Positions 16,897-24,926 are shown, numbered from the stretch's first letter. The stretch: DNA of 64,000 nt from Ruminococcaceae bacterium UBA3818 (GCA_002369315.1 DFDW01000019.1:30294-94293), one strand, 5' to 3'. Notes: generated from the letters alone by a model not told the origin. Made by a program: numbers and translations.

Positions 16897-17430
16897 TCAC
16901 CTCTCTTCCATTTGTTTTTTCAGTTTCTGCAGGCTGCGGTGAAGCTTGGAACTGACCGTCCCGTGCGGGCAGCGCAGCATCTGCGAAATTTGCTTGGTGG
17001 TATATCCATACAGTACCGACAGCGAAAGAATCATCCTTTCCTGCGGGGAAAGCACCGACAGGGCCTGCAAAAGATCAGCCCGGGTTATGACGGCGGAGTC
17101 CATACTGTCAATGCGCAAAGCGGGATCAGAAGTAAAATCCTCAATCTGAAGTTGATTTTTTTCTTTGACATAATGGGAAATGCGCCGCTTGATCCGGACG
17201 GACAGGATTTTAAAAATCCAGCCTTTAAACGCGTCGGCTTCCCGCAGTTTGGAAATACCGCGGAACGCCTCCAAAAAAGTTTCCGCTACCACATCCTCGG
17301 CATCATGCGCGTTGCCCAAAGCGTACAGGGCGTATTTGTACAGGTCATCCTGTACCAGTTCATATAAACGGGAAAAACTTTCTCCGTCGCCTTTTTTTGC
17401 CCCCTCCACCAACTGGGCGTCGATGTTCAT
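16897..17430 (-). CDS. ECF RNA polymerase sigma factor
   Basis: A 177-residue group 4 sigma factor. Region 2 (about 24-95) contains YKYALYALGNAHDAEDVVAETFLEAF and the WIFKI segment; region 4 (about 118-172) contains LSPQERMILSLSVLYGYTTKQISQMLRCPHGTVSSKLHRSLQKLK. It directs transcription of an unknown regulon in response to an envelope or secreted signal, held by the membrane protein encoded just downstream. The target promoters cannot be named from this window. Confidence 0.92.
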   Translation of the reverse strand: MNIDAQLVEGAKKGDGESFSRLYELVQDDLYKYALYALGNAHDAEDVVAETFLEAFRGISKLREADAFKGWIFKILSVRIKRRISHYVKEKNQLQIEDFTSDPALRIDSMDSAVITRADLLQALSVLSPQERMILSLSVLYGYTTKQISQMLRCPHGTVSSKLHRSLQKLKKQMEER

Positions 17431-17506
17431 GCTGTCACCACCCTTATGGGTTCATAATATCAGTGCGGCAAAACCGTTGATTTTTTGCATACAGTGGAAA
17501 TTTTCA

Positions 17507-18295
17507 TCAAAAATATTTTGTCTTTTGTGCCGAAACAGTAAAATGCTGCTTTGTCCCAACACAAAGCAGCCCTAACTGCTGCAGGCTTTTTTGCATTCGT
17601 CCGCCGCAGGCCAGGCAAAGCGACACCCGCGCCGCAGTCAGATGGGGGTCCGGCGACCAGACGCGCAAACTGTCGTAAAACCGGTGAAAAGCGCGGGACA
17701 CCTCCAACAGAGACGGGAGAAGGCTTGGTCCCGTATCATCCGGCAGGCGTGCGAGCGAAAAAAGCAGCGCCGTCTCCTGCGGGCTTTTCAACAATGACAG
17801 CGCTTCCGGCGGACAGGAAAGTTCCAATAGCCCCTCCGCGCGGCAGCCGCGCAGAACGCTGCACAACCGGACAAATGCTTTTTGCACTTCTTTTACAGCA
17901 GGGGAAGCGCCGGCGAAAAAGCCGAAATCCTCCTCTGTGATACGCCAGGCCGAAAAGGAAGCGTTTCGCAAAAGAAAGGCGGCGCAGGCGGCGTACCATT
18001 GGGCGGACGGAGCAAAATTCAGATAACCGCCGCTTTTTTCGATTCGGTCAAAAACGGCATCCCGTGCCGGCAGAAAGGCCGACAGCCTGTCCGCCGCTTC
18101 AGCCGGGGAAATCTTTTTTACCGCAGCACAAGAAAAAACCAGGCCGGAAGAAAAAAACCACTGCCCTCCCGTCTGGCTTGTCCCGACCGGGACCTTTTCC
18201 GTTTCGCAGCCCGGAAAAGCCTGTTCCAGCGCCTTTTGCAAAAGCCGGCGCAGATGCTCTGCCGCGTGTGCGGCGCTGCCGTATCCTGCTTCCAT
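17507..18295 (-). CDS. ArgRS-like protein lacking the catalytic domain (N-terminal domain + DALR domain)
   Basis: A 262-residue protein that aligns by eye with arginyl-tRNA synthetase at both ends only. Residues about 10-105 look like the ArgRS N-terminal tRNA-binding domain, ending IEKSGGYLNFAPSAQWY. From about 130, VKEVQKAFVRLCSVLRGC and SRAFHRFYDSLRV resemble the DALR anticodon-binding domain. The whole class I catalytic fold (HIGH and KMSK motifs, some 300 residues) is replaced by about 25 residues. It is the last gene of ddl-murI-DUF1934, the place argS holds next to ywiB in Bacillus subtilis. No frameshift or stop is seen. It cannot charge tRNA; a tRNA-binding role is inference. Confidence 0.7.
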   Translation of the reverse strand: MEAGYGSAAHAAEHLRRLLQKALEQAFPGCETEKVPVGTSQTGGQWFFSSGLVFSCAAVKKISPAEAADRLSAFLPARDAVFDRIEKSGGYLNFAPSAQWYAACAAFLLRNASFSAWRITEEDFGFFAGASPAVKEVQKAFVRLCSVLRGCRAEGLLELSCPPEALSLLKSPQETALLFSLARLPDDTGPSLLPSLLEVSRAFHRFYDSLRVWSPDPHLTAARVSLCLACGGRMQKSLQQLGLLCVGTKQHFTVSAQKTKYF

Positions 18296-18310
18296 ATCCG
18301 CACCCGCCTG

Positions 18311-18745
18311 TCAGGAAGGATAGTATTCTTCCACGTCCACCTGCAGTTCGTTTTCACTGGCCATGCTGGCGTTGACATCCAGCGTGTACCGCACCTGAAG
18401 ATGGCCGCCTGCGTCGTTGAGGCAGGATACGATGTCGTCTCCGGAAATGCCCAGCATCATGGTACCGAAGCCGGTGTCGTAAACGCACTGATGCCGCTGC
18501 CCTTTCTCGATAATCAGCTGGGAACGCATATTTTCTCCGGTGCGGCGCATGGTGACCCGGCGATCCCCCTCCACTTTCAGCGTGGTTTTTGCGCCGTCAA
18601 AACCGGTGGCTTCCGATTCGTTGTAGCAAATATAATAGGCTTCGCCCCGCCGGTACAAGCGCCCAACGGTGGTCAGTTCCACCGAGTCCTGGTCGTTATC
18701 GGCAAACTGAATCCCTTTTATGGTAATCATAACGTCCTTTTTCAA
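18311..18745 (-). CDS. DUF1934 (YwiB-like) beta-barrel protein
   Basis: A small cytoplasmic protein of unknown function, lipocalin-like by family. The TTG at 18745 (144 residues) has GAAAGGA 7 bases upstream; an ATG at 18730 (139 residues) is the alternative. Sequence features: ITIKGIQFADNDQDSVEL at the start, a repeated strand pattern, LEVRYTLDVN-type ending (here LQVRYTLDVNA). It lies between murI and the ArgRS-like gene, with 13-15 bases on either side, so co-transcription is likely. Confidence 0.8.
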   Translation of the reverse strand: MKKDVMITIKGIQFADNDQDSVELTTVGRLYRRGEAYYICYNESEATGFDGAKTTLKVEGDRRVTMRRTGENMRSQLIIEKGQRHQCVYDTGFGTMMLGISGDDIVSCLNDAGGHLQVRYTLDVNASMASENELQVDVEEYYPS

Positions 18746-18758
18746 TGCAAAATCCTTT

Positions 18759-19577
18759 CTACCGGCACAGATCGTCCACGTCCACATGCTCCACCGGGCG
18801 TTCCAGCGGATGGCCGAGAAAACGGGCGGCGATAACGTCGAAATCCTCGGTGTCGGCGGAGACGAAATAACGGGTTTGTCCCTCCTTTTCACCGGCCTGC
18901 AGGCCATGGGAGGAAAGATATTCTTTTACCAGCCGGGCGGTTTCCTGCCCGGGATCGATCAAAACGGTGCTGTCGCCCATGATACGGCCAATCATCGGCG
19001 CGATCAGCGGGTAGTGGGTGCAGCCTAAAATCAAAGTGTCCGGTTTTTGTTCTGCAAAAGCGGACAGATATTCCCGCGCTACCATTTCGGTCACGGGATT
19101 GTCTTCTTCAATATATCCGTTTTCCACCAGCGGGACAAACAGCGGGCATGCGCGAGCCGTGATTTGTGCCTGGGGCATCGCCTCCCGGATGATGCGCAGG
19201 TAAGAACCGCTTCGAATGGTAGCGGAGGTGCCGATGACGCCGATGCGACCCGAGCGGGTGGCACGGCAAGCGGCCAGCGCCGCCGCTTTGACAACGCCGG
19301 TGAAAGGGATTTCCAATCCGGCGGTCATCTCGTCGGTCATAATGGAAGAAATGGTGCCGCAGGCGGCGACGATCATCTTCACGCCGTGGCTTTGCAGAAA
19401 ACGGATATTTTCCATGGCGAACCGGCGAAGCGTTTGAGGACTGCGCGCGCCATAGGGAACACGGCCGGTATCGCCGAAATAAATCAGATCCTCCTGCGGC
19501 AGAAGCTGCCGCAGCTCTTTCAGGGCCGTCAGACCGCCCAGGCCCGAATCAAAAATACCGATGGGACGGTTATCCAT
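18759..19577 (-). CDS. murI: MurI, glutamate racemase
   Basis: Converts L-glutamate to D-glutamate for peptidoglycan stem peptides. The 272 residues carry the IGIFDSGLGGLTALKEL start and both catalytic cysteines, in VAACGTISS and in LGCTHYPL. It sits 12 bases after ddl, so D-Ala-D-Ala and D-Glu supply are co-transcribed. Confidence 0.95.
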   Translation of the reverse strand: MDNRPIGIFDSGLGGLTALKELRQLLPQEDLIYFGDTGRVPYGARSPQTLRRFAMENIRFLQSHGVKMIVAACGTISSIMTDEMTAGLEIPFTGVVKAAALAACRATRSGRIGVIGTSATIRSGSYLRIIREAMPQAQITARACPLFVPLVENGYIEEDNPVTEMVAREYLSAFAEQKPDTLILGCTHYPLIAPMIGRIMGDSTVLIDPGQETARLVKEYLSSHGLQAGEKEGQTRYFVSADTEDFDVIAARFLGHPLERPVEHVDVDDLCR

Positions 19578-19589
19578 CGCGTCTCCCCC

Positions 19590-20645
19590 TTATTTCTGGA
19601 ATGCCAGTTCAATCAGGCCGCCGACCAGATCATACGGACTCATGCCGCCTTCCATCATCAGCTTGGGGTACATGCTGATGCCGGTAAAGCCGGGCAGGGT
19701 GTTGACCTCATTGAGGATAATTCCCTCATCCTGCACAAAGAAATCGACCCGGGCGAGGCCTTCGCACCCCAGGGATTCAAAAGCGGCCAGCGCCAGTTCC
19801 CGCACCAAATCGGCGGTTTCCGCCGGAATACGGGCGGGGATATACAAATCGGTGCTGTCGTCTTCATATTTGGCTTCATAATCATAAAATTCTTTTTTGG
19901 GCGCGATTTCTCCCAGAATGGAAGCTTTGGCTCCGTGGTTGCCAAATACGGCACACTCCACCTCACGGCCCTTGATGAATTCCTCGACAATTGCTTTACC
20001 GTCGTGCTGAAAAGCCAGTTTCAGCCCTTTTAGCAGGGCGTTTTTGTCCGCGGCTTTGCTTACCCCTACCGAAGAACCGGCGTTGGCGGGCTTGATGAAC
20101 ATGGGATATCCCAAGGTATCCGCCAATTCCGCTTCCATCTCATCAAAATCGTCCAGATCCCAGGGGTAGATATCCGCCCACATAGCGTTGGGAATACCCG
20201 CCTGGTCCAAAATCGTATGGGTAATGGCTTTATCCATACAGACGGCACTGGAGAGCACGCCGCACCCGACAAACGGGATCTGTGCCATCTGAAATACGCC
20301 CTGGATGGTGCCGTCCTCGCCGTTTTTGCCATGCAGCACCGGGAAAATCACATCCAGCGGGATGGTGCGAAGCCCCCCTTTTTCAAATACGATCAGCCCA
20401 TGGTAGGAAGGATCGGGCGGGAGGACAGCCGGCGTCACATATTCGGGGCGGTTCCAGCCGTCGCCCGCAATCGCGTCTTCCGGGCCGTTGTAAAGGAACC
20501 ATTGTCCCTTTTTGGTAATGCCTACCATCGTCAGATCATATTTTTCCCGGTCCACGCCGGAAATGACAAAAGAGGCGGATCGCAGCGACACTTCATACTC
20601 GCTGGAAGCACCGCCGAAAATAACCGCGACAGAACGTTTTGACAT
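19590..20645 (-). CDS. ddl: Ddl, D-alanine--D-alanine ligase
   Basis: ATP-grasp ligase making D-Ala-D-Ala. The start at 20645 (MSKRSVAVIFGGASSEYEVSL) is set by AGGAG about 10 bases upstream; the longer frame to 20735 is not supported. The 351 residues include the GKNGEDGTIQG loop, the ATP-grasp core (FIKPANAGSSVGVSKA) and the Mg-binding ARVDFFVQDEGIILNEVNTLPGF end, complete by inspection. First gene of the ddl-murI-DUF1934-ArgRS-like unit. Confidence 0.95.
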   Translation of the reverse strand: MSKRSVAVIFGGASSEYEVSLRSASFVISGVDREKYDLTMVGITKKGQWFLYNGPEDAIAGDGWNRPEYVTPAVLPPDPSYHGLIVFEKGGLRTIPLDVIFPVLHGKNGEDGTIQGVFQMAQIPFVGCGVLSSAVCMDKAITHTILDQAGIPNAMWADIYPWDLDDFDEMEAELADTLGYPMFIKPANAGSSVGVSKAADKNALLKGLKLAFQHDGKAIVEEFIKGREVECAVFGNHGAKASILGEIAPKKEFYDYEAKYEDDSTDLYIPARIPAETADLVRELALAAFESLGCEGLARVDFFVQDEGIILNEVNTLPGFTGISMYPKLMMEGGMSPYDLVGGLIELAFQK

Positions 20646-21032
20646 AAACGGATCACTCCTATATAATAGTAGACGGCCGCTGAGCAGGCCGCGCCGGGCA
20701 AACAGACTTATGCGGTAAGTGCGCGCCGCATACAAAATAATTTTACCACAGCAGATATGGCAAAATCAACTATTGGCCGGGCTTCGGCCGGAAATGAAAA
20801 CAATCTGTAATAAACCTATCCCGCGAAAAGCCTGTTTATGCTTTTGGGAGCGCTTTTCGGCCCGGCTGCGGAAACTTTTTTTATTTTCCTTCCAAAAACA
20901 GTTGACTGCGGCAGAATTCCATGATAAACTTGTACTACCTCTAAAAAGGGTTTATTTTTTTGTGTTCATTTTTAAAAGCGTTTCCTTGCCCAAGAGGGAG
21001 GCAAACAATTCCGTTAATCAGGAGGTGCCGAA
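20646..21032. other. Divergent intergenic region between ddl and rpmG
   Basis: 387 bases with no supported gene. It must hold the ddl promoter on the minus strand and the rpmG promoter on the plus strand. A plausible plus-strand promoter is TTGACT (20902-20907) with TAAACT (20925-20930), spacer 17. No RNA gene is recognised. Confidence 0.5.
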
Positions 21033-21182
21033 ATGAGAGTAAAAATCACCTTGGCTTGCACGGAGTGCAAACAGCGCAACTACAACACCATGAAAAACAA
21101 GAAAAACGATCCGGACAGACTTGAGATGAACAAGTACTGCAGATTCTGCCGGAAACACACGCTCCACAGAGAGGCGAAGTAA
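21033..21182 (+). CDS. rpmG: RpmG, ribosomal protein L33
   Basis: A 49-residue zinc-ribbon form of L33 of the large subunit. The two CxxC pairs are in ACTECKQR and YCRFCRK, and the HTLHREAK end is typical. AGGAGG precedes the ATG by 7 bases. It leads the rpmG-secE-nusG-rplK-rplA group, as in other Firmicutes. Confidence 0.96.
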   Translation: MRVKITLACTECKQRNYNTMKNKKNDPDRLEMNKYCRFCRKHTLHREAK

Positions 21183-21209
21183 GGACGAGAAAGGCAGGGG
21201 TTTTCTGTA

Positions 21210-21452
21210 ATGGCTGAAAAAGCGAAAAACGAGAAAAAAGAAGGCTTTCTGAAACGTGTCGCCCATCGCTTTGTCAAAGGCTGTAAGGACATGAAAGGCG
21301 AGATCAAAAAGGTCGTTTGGCCTTCTAAAAAGCAGATCATCAACAATACCGCTGTGGTATTGGCCTGCTGCATCATCGTCGGCGTGTTCATCTGGATTCT
21401 GGACGGAGCTTTGTCCGGTTTGGTGAATCTGCTTCTCAGCAGCGCAGGTTAA
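21210..21452 (+). CDS. secE: SecE, preprotein translocase subunit
   Basis: An 80-residue subunit of SecYEG. The amphipathic KDMKGEIKKVVWPSKKQI motif precedes a single membrane segment (about 47-68). Position between rpmG and nusG is conserved across bacteria. Confidence 0.95.
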   Translation: MAEKAKNEKKEGFLKRVAHRFVKGCKDMKGEIKKVVWPSKKQIINNTAVVLACCIIVGVFIWILDGALSGLVNLLLSSAG

Positions 21453-21503
21453 CAGCGCCAGCCGCTTGCAACCGGTGCGTAACCTTGCGTGGAGGGATGA
21501 AGA

Positions 21504-22025
21504 ATGTCTGAAGAGGCAAAATGGTATGTTGTCCACACCTATTCCGGATATGAGAACAAGGTAGCGACCAACATCGAAAAAGCTGTCGAAAATCGCGGAA
21601 TGCACGACCTGATTCAGGAAGTGAAGGTCCCGACTGAGACAGTTACCGAAATCAAAGACAATAAAAAGCGCGAAGTAGAACGCAAAATTTTCCCCGGCTA
21701 TGTGCTGATCAAAATGATCATGACCGACGAATCCTGGTACATCGTGCGCAATACCCGTGGCTGTACCGGATTTGTAGGCCCATCGTCCAAACCGATCCCG
21801 CTTACTGAAAAGGAAGTGGCTGCGCTGGGCGTGGAGAAACGTCAGATCGAGGTCAACTATGGCGTCGGCGATACCATCCGGATCACCGACGGGCCGATGG
21901 AAGGCTTTGCCGGCATCGTGAAGGAACTGGATGTGGAAAAAGACAAGGTCAAAGTTGTCGTTTCCATGTTCGGGCGCGAAACCCCGGTAGAGCTGGAGCT
22001 GGATCAGGTCCAGCTGGATGATTAA
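21504..22025 (+). CDS. nusG: NusG, transcription antitermination factor
   Basis: A 173-residue elongation factor linking RNA polymerase with Rho or ribosomes. The NGN domain starts WYVVHTYSGYENKV; the KOW domain starts near residue 120 (GDTIRITDGPMEGFAGIV). Normal length and in the expected operon. Confidence 0.97.
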   Translation: MSEEAKWYVVHTYSGYENKVATNIEKAVENRGMHDLIQEVKVPTETVTEIKDNKKREVERKIFPGYVLIKMIMTDESWYIVRNTRGCTGFVGPSSKPIPLTEKEVAALGVEKRQIEVNYGVGDTIRITDGPMEGFAGIVKELDVEKDKVKVVVSMFGRETPVELELDQVQLDD

Positions 22026-22178
22026 TCTTTTTGAGGGAATCGGCAGCAATGCCGGTTTTTGCGGCGGATTTCCGCCGCGCTTGGGTGTGTCCCGGGCGTC
22101 TGTCCGGTTCATGCCTGTGGGAGGGACGGGAATCCGACCGTTCCGCCATGAACCACAGAAACTATGGAGGTGCAAATT
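22026..22178 (+). other. Leader between nusG and rplK
   Basis: A 153-base gap inside the operon with several hairpins: CGGC/GCCG followed by GTTTTT (about 22040-22061) and GCGGCGG/CCGCCGC (about 22065-22080). The first looks like a weak terminator. The rplK-rplA operon is classically autoregulated by L1, so an L1-binding site may be here, but I cannot define one. Confidence 0.4.
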
Positions 22179-22604
22179 ATGGCTCAAAAGGTTGTCGGCT
22201 TTATCAAGCTGCAGATACCTGCCGGAAAAGCAACGCCGGCGCCGCCTGTTGGTCCGGCTCTCGGTCAGCATGGCGTCAACATCATGTCCTTTACGAAGGA
22301 ATTCAACGAGCGTACCAAAAATGATATCGGTATGGTAATCCCTGTGGTTATCACCGTGTACGCGGACCGCTCTTTCTCGTTCGTAACCAAGACTCCGCCT
22401 GCTGCGATCCTGATCAAAAAGGCCTGCGGTATCGAAAGCGGTTCTGGTGTGCCGAACAAGACAAAGGTAGCCAAAATTACCAAAGAGCAGGTAAGAAAAA
22501 TCGCGGAACAGAAAATGCCCGACCTGAACGCCGCTAACGTGGAATCGGCTATGAGCATGATCGCCGGTACTGCACGCAGCATGGGTGTAGAGGTCGTAGA
22601 CTAA
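22179..22604 (+). CDS. rplK: RplK, ribosomal protein L11
   Basis: A 141-residue protein of the GTPase-associated centre. The start at 22179 (MAQKVVGFIKLQIPAGKATP) has GGAGG 8 bases upstream; the open frame begins earlier without one. The Pro-rich PAPPVGPALGQHGVN region and the rRNA-binding C-terminal domain are complete. Confidence 0.97.
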   Translation: MAQKVVGFIKLQIPAGKATPAPPVGPALGQHGVNIMSFTKEFNERTKNDIGMVIPVVITVYADRSFSFVTKTPPAAILIKKACGIESGSGVPNKTKVAKITKEQVRKIAEQKMPDLNAANVESAMSMIAGTARSMGVEVVD

Positions 22605-22661
22605 GCTCCCGGGTGGGAGGAAAATTCCGTTTATTACCACTCATAAGGGAGGAGAACGAGT

Positions 22662-23363
22662 ATGAAACACGGTAAAAAATATAACGACAGCTCCAAACTT
22701 GTTGACAGAACCAAACTGTACGACGTGGAGGAAGCGATGGACCTGTGTGTCAAAACCGCTACCGCCAAGTTTGACGAGACTGTGGAAGTACATGTAAGAC
22801 TGGGCGTAGACTCCCGCCATGCTGACCAGCAGGTCCGCGGCGCGGTAGTACTGCCCAACGGAACCGGTAAATCGGTTCGCGTTTTGGTATTCTGCAAAGG
22901 CGATAATGTTCAGCTGGCGAAAGATGCCGGTGCTGAGTTTGTCGGCGCAGAAGATATGATGCAGAAGATCCAGGGCGAAGGCTGGATGGATTTTGACGTT
23001 GTTATCGCAACCCCGGATATGATGGGCGTTGTAGGCCGTCTGGGTAAAATCCTGGGCCCGAGAGGCTTGATGCCGAACCCCAAGGCCGGTACTGTTACCC
23101 CCGACGTTGCCAAAGCGGTAACCGAGGCGAAAGCCGGTAAGATTGAGTACCGCCTGGATAAGACCAACATCATCCATTGCCCCATCGGCAAAGCTTCTTT
23201 CGGCGCGCAGAAGCTGCAGGAGAACTTTGATACTCTGATGGACGCGATTGTAAAAGCGAAACCCGCGGCGGCCAAAGGCCAGTACGTCAGATCTTGCGTT
23301 ATCACTCCTACCATGGGACCTGGCATCAAGATCAACCCTGGCAAATTTGTTCCCACCGTATAA
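22662..23363 (+). CDS. rplA: RplA, ribosomal protein L1
   Basis: A 233-residue L1-stalk protein, also the likely autoregulator of the rplK-rplA messenger. The signature LGPRGLMPNPKAGTV is present and the two-domain length is normal. Confidence 0.97.
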   Translation: MKHGKKYNDSSKLVDRTKLYDVEEAMDLCVKTATAKFDETVEVHVRLGVDSRHADQQVRGAVVLPNGTGKSVRVLVFCKGDNVQLAKDAGAEFVGAEDMMQKIQGEGWMDFDVVIATPDMMGVVGRLGKILGPRGLMPNPKAGTVTPDVAKAVTEAKAGKIEYRLDKTNIIHCPIGKASFGAQKLQENFDTLMDAIVKAKPAAAKGQYVRSCVITPTMGPGIKINPGKFVPTV

Positions 23364-23374
23364 GAAGGATTTTT

Positions 23375-23399
23375 CAGCTCCGCTTTGGCGGGGCTGTTC
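23375..23399 (+). terminator. Terminator after rplA
   Basis: CAGCTCCGC and GCGGGGCTG form a stem with loop TTTG followed by TTCCTTT. Confidence 0.7.
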
Positions 23400-23426
23400 C
23401 TTTGTCAGCTTTTTTTGATAAAAGCC

Positions 23427-23455
23427 TTGACAAGCCTGGACGAATACCATATAAT
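23427..23455 (+). promoter_or_regulatory. Promoter of the rplJ-rplL unit
   Basis: Consensus TTGACA (23427-23432) and TATAAT (23450-23455) with a 17-base spacer, giving a transcript with a leader of about 165 bases before rplJ. Confidence 0.85.
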
Positions 23456-23461
23456 ATAAAA

Positions 23462-23600
23462 GCTGTCATATTCCAAAGACAGCAGGTGCTTTTGCATAAA
23501 AGGGTTCCCCTTGCCTGCCGAGGAAATATCGCCAGAATGAATCAAGATCTCATTTGGGCTCTTTCCAAGGTCGTTGGAAAGAGCCCTTTTTGTATGAAGT
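23462..23600 (+). promoter_or_regulatory. L10 leader with terminal hairpin
   Basis: Long structured leader upstream of rplJ, matching the place of the known L10(L12)4-binding autoregulatory leader of Firmicutes. It ends in a strong terminator-like hairpin, GGGCTCTTTCCAA with TTGGAAAGAGCCC (23556-23586), followed by TTTTT, which would give attenuation when L10 is in excess. Confidence 0.7.
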
Positions 23601-23625
23601 AGATACTTTCAGGAGGTGAATAGAC

Positions 23626-24138
23626 TTGCCTAGCGAGAAAGCTTTACAAGCAAAACAGGAGGTTGTCGCCCAGCTGAAAAGCAAACTGGATGGCGCTGTA
23701 GCCGGCGTTCTGGTCGATTACAGAGGCATTACCGTTGCGGACGATACCAAACTGCGCCGTGAGCTCAGAGAAGCTGGAATCGATTACGCTGTTGTCAAAA
23801 ACACCCTGCTGCGCCGTGCGCTGGAGGGAACTGAGTACAGCGAGATGTCTTCTGTTCTCGAGAACACGACCGCATTCGCGGTAAGCCATGAGGATCCGGT
23901 GGCCGCTGCCAAGATCCTGGCGAAATTTGCAGAGGATTCCAAAGGCTCTTTTGCAATCAAAGCGGGCTTTGTAGAAGGAAAGGTTTTGGATGTTTCCGGT
24001 GTAACCGCACTGGCCAAGCTGCCTTCCAAAGAACAGCTGCTCGTTCAGCTGCTCAGCGTGCTCAATGGCAACATCAGAGGTCTGGCTGTTGCGCTTAATG
24101 CCATCGTTGAGAAAGAGAACGAAAAAGAGAGCGCTTAA
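23626..24138 (+). CDS. rplJ: RplJ, ribosomal protein L10
   Basis: A 170-residue anchor of the L7/L12 stalk. It starts with TTG at 23626, supported by AGGAGG 9 bases before and by the conserved MPSEKALQAKQEVV N-terminus. GVLVDYRGITV and AVVKNTLLRRAL are family landmarks. Confidence 0.96.
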   Translation: MPSEKALQAKQEVVAQLKSKLDGAVAGVLVDYRGITVADDTKLRRELREAGIDYAVVKNTLLRRALEGTEYSEMSSVLENTTAFAVSHEDPVAAAKILAKFAEDSKGSFAIKAGFVEGKVLDVSGVTALAKLPSKEQLLVQLLSVLNGNIRGLAVALNAIVEKENEKESA

Positions 24139-24189
24139 TCGCGTTTTCACAACTGCATGAAACAAACCAAATTATAGGAGGTAGCTACA

Positions 24190-24567
24190 ATGGCTTCTGA
24201 GAAAATTGTAAAATTTGTAGAAGAGATCAAAACCCTTACCGTCCTGGAACTGGCGGATCTGGTAAAAGCGATTGAAGAAGAATTCGGCGTTTCTGCCGCT
24301 GCTCCCGTTATGGTTGCTGGCCCGGCTGCCGGCGCTGCTCCCGCTGCTGAGGAGAAAACCGAGTTTGACGTTGTTCTGGCTGAGGCTGGCGCTTCCAAGA
24401 TGGGCGTTATCAAACTGGTGAAAGAGATCACCGGTCTGGGCCTGAAAGAAGCGAAAGAGGTTGTCGATGGCGCTCCCAAGACCATCAAAGAGGCTGTTTC
24501 CAAAGCAGAGGCCGAGGAAATCAAAGCAAAATTGGAAGAGGCTGGCGCGAAAGTCGAGCTCAAATAA
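24190..24567 (+). CDS. rplL: RplL, ribosomal protein L7/L12
   Basis: A 125-residue stalk protein: helical N-terminal dimerisation domain, Ala-rich hinge (about 38-54) and C-terminal domain with KLVKEITGLGLKEAKE. In this window it is followed by a terminator and a minus-strand gene rather than by rpoB-rpoC. Confidence 0.97.
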   Translation: MASEKIVKFVEEIKTLTVLELADLVKAIEEEFGVSAAAPVMVAGPAAGAAPAAEEKTEFDVVLAEAGASKMGVIKLVKEITGLGLKEAKEVVDGAPKTIKEAVSKAEAEEIKAKLEEAGAKVELK

Positions 24568-24583
24568 GCTTTTTGAAACAAAG

Positions 24584-24614
24584 AATGCCGCAGCAATCGC
24601 TGCGGCATTTTATT
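24584..24614 (+). terminator. Terminator after rplL
   Basis: AATGCCGCAGC and GCTGCGGCATT form a near-perfect stem followed by TTATTTT. Confidence 0.85.
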
Positions 24615-24644
24615 TTGTAATCAAATCTGCTGCTCAAAAGGCAC

Positions 24645-24680
24645 AAAAAAGGACCGCCGTAAATAGGCGGTCCTGCTTTT
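24645..24680 (-). terminator. Terminator after the HPr-like gene
   Basis: On the minus strand AGGACCGCC pairs with GGCGGTCCT and is followed by six Ts. Confidence 0.8.
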
Positions 24681-24695
24681 GATTTGGATTTCTGA

Positions 24696-24926
24696 TTATT
24701 CCACAATAAAGCGCTGGATTTCTTTTAAAAACGCGTCGCAGTCATCGGAATGAATCTCCATTTTAATCGGCTTGGAAAGATCCAGGCTGAAAATGCCCAT
24801 GATGGACTTGCCGTCAATGTGATATCTGCCGGAAACCAGGTCAACCTCGAAATCATAACGGGCAACGATGTTGACGAATTCTTTCACATCAACGATGGTG
24901 TTCAAAGAGATTGTTTTTGTAATCAT
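24696..24926 (-). CDS. HPr-like protein without the active-site histidine
   Basis: A 76-residue protein with the HPr fold pattern. GRYHIDGKSIMGIFSLDLS corresponds to the region around the regulatory Ser46 of HPr, but the N-terminal GxHARPA motif carrying phosphorylatable His15 is absent (here VDVKEFVNIVARY). It therefore cannot work as a PTS phosphocarrier; a Crh-like, Ser-phosphorylated regulatory role is possible but unproven. The start at 24926 has AGGAGG 8 bases upstream. It is monocistronic, with its own terminator. Confidence 0.75.
   Translation of the reverse strand: MITKTISLNTIVDVKEFVNIVARYDFEVDLVSGRYHIDGKSIMGIFSLDLSKPIKMEIHSDDCDAFLKEIQRFIVE

Noticed and set aside
17507..17570. CCGAAACAGTAAAA followed by a hairpin, similar to the cassette end motif.
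   Set aside because: Only a weak match to the conserved 17-mer, inside or at the end of the ArgRS-like coding sequence; the hairpin is explained as its terminator region.
21018..22640. A 540-codon minus-strand open frame across rpmG-secE-nusG-rplK.
   Set aside because: It is entirely antisense to four conserved genes and has low-complexity composition typical of a shadow frame.
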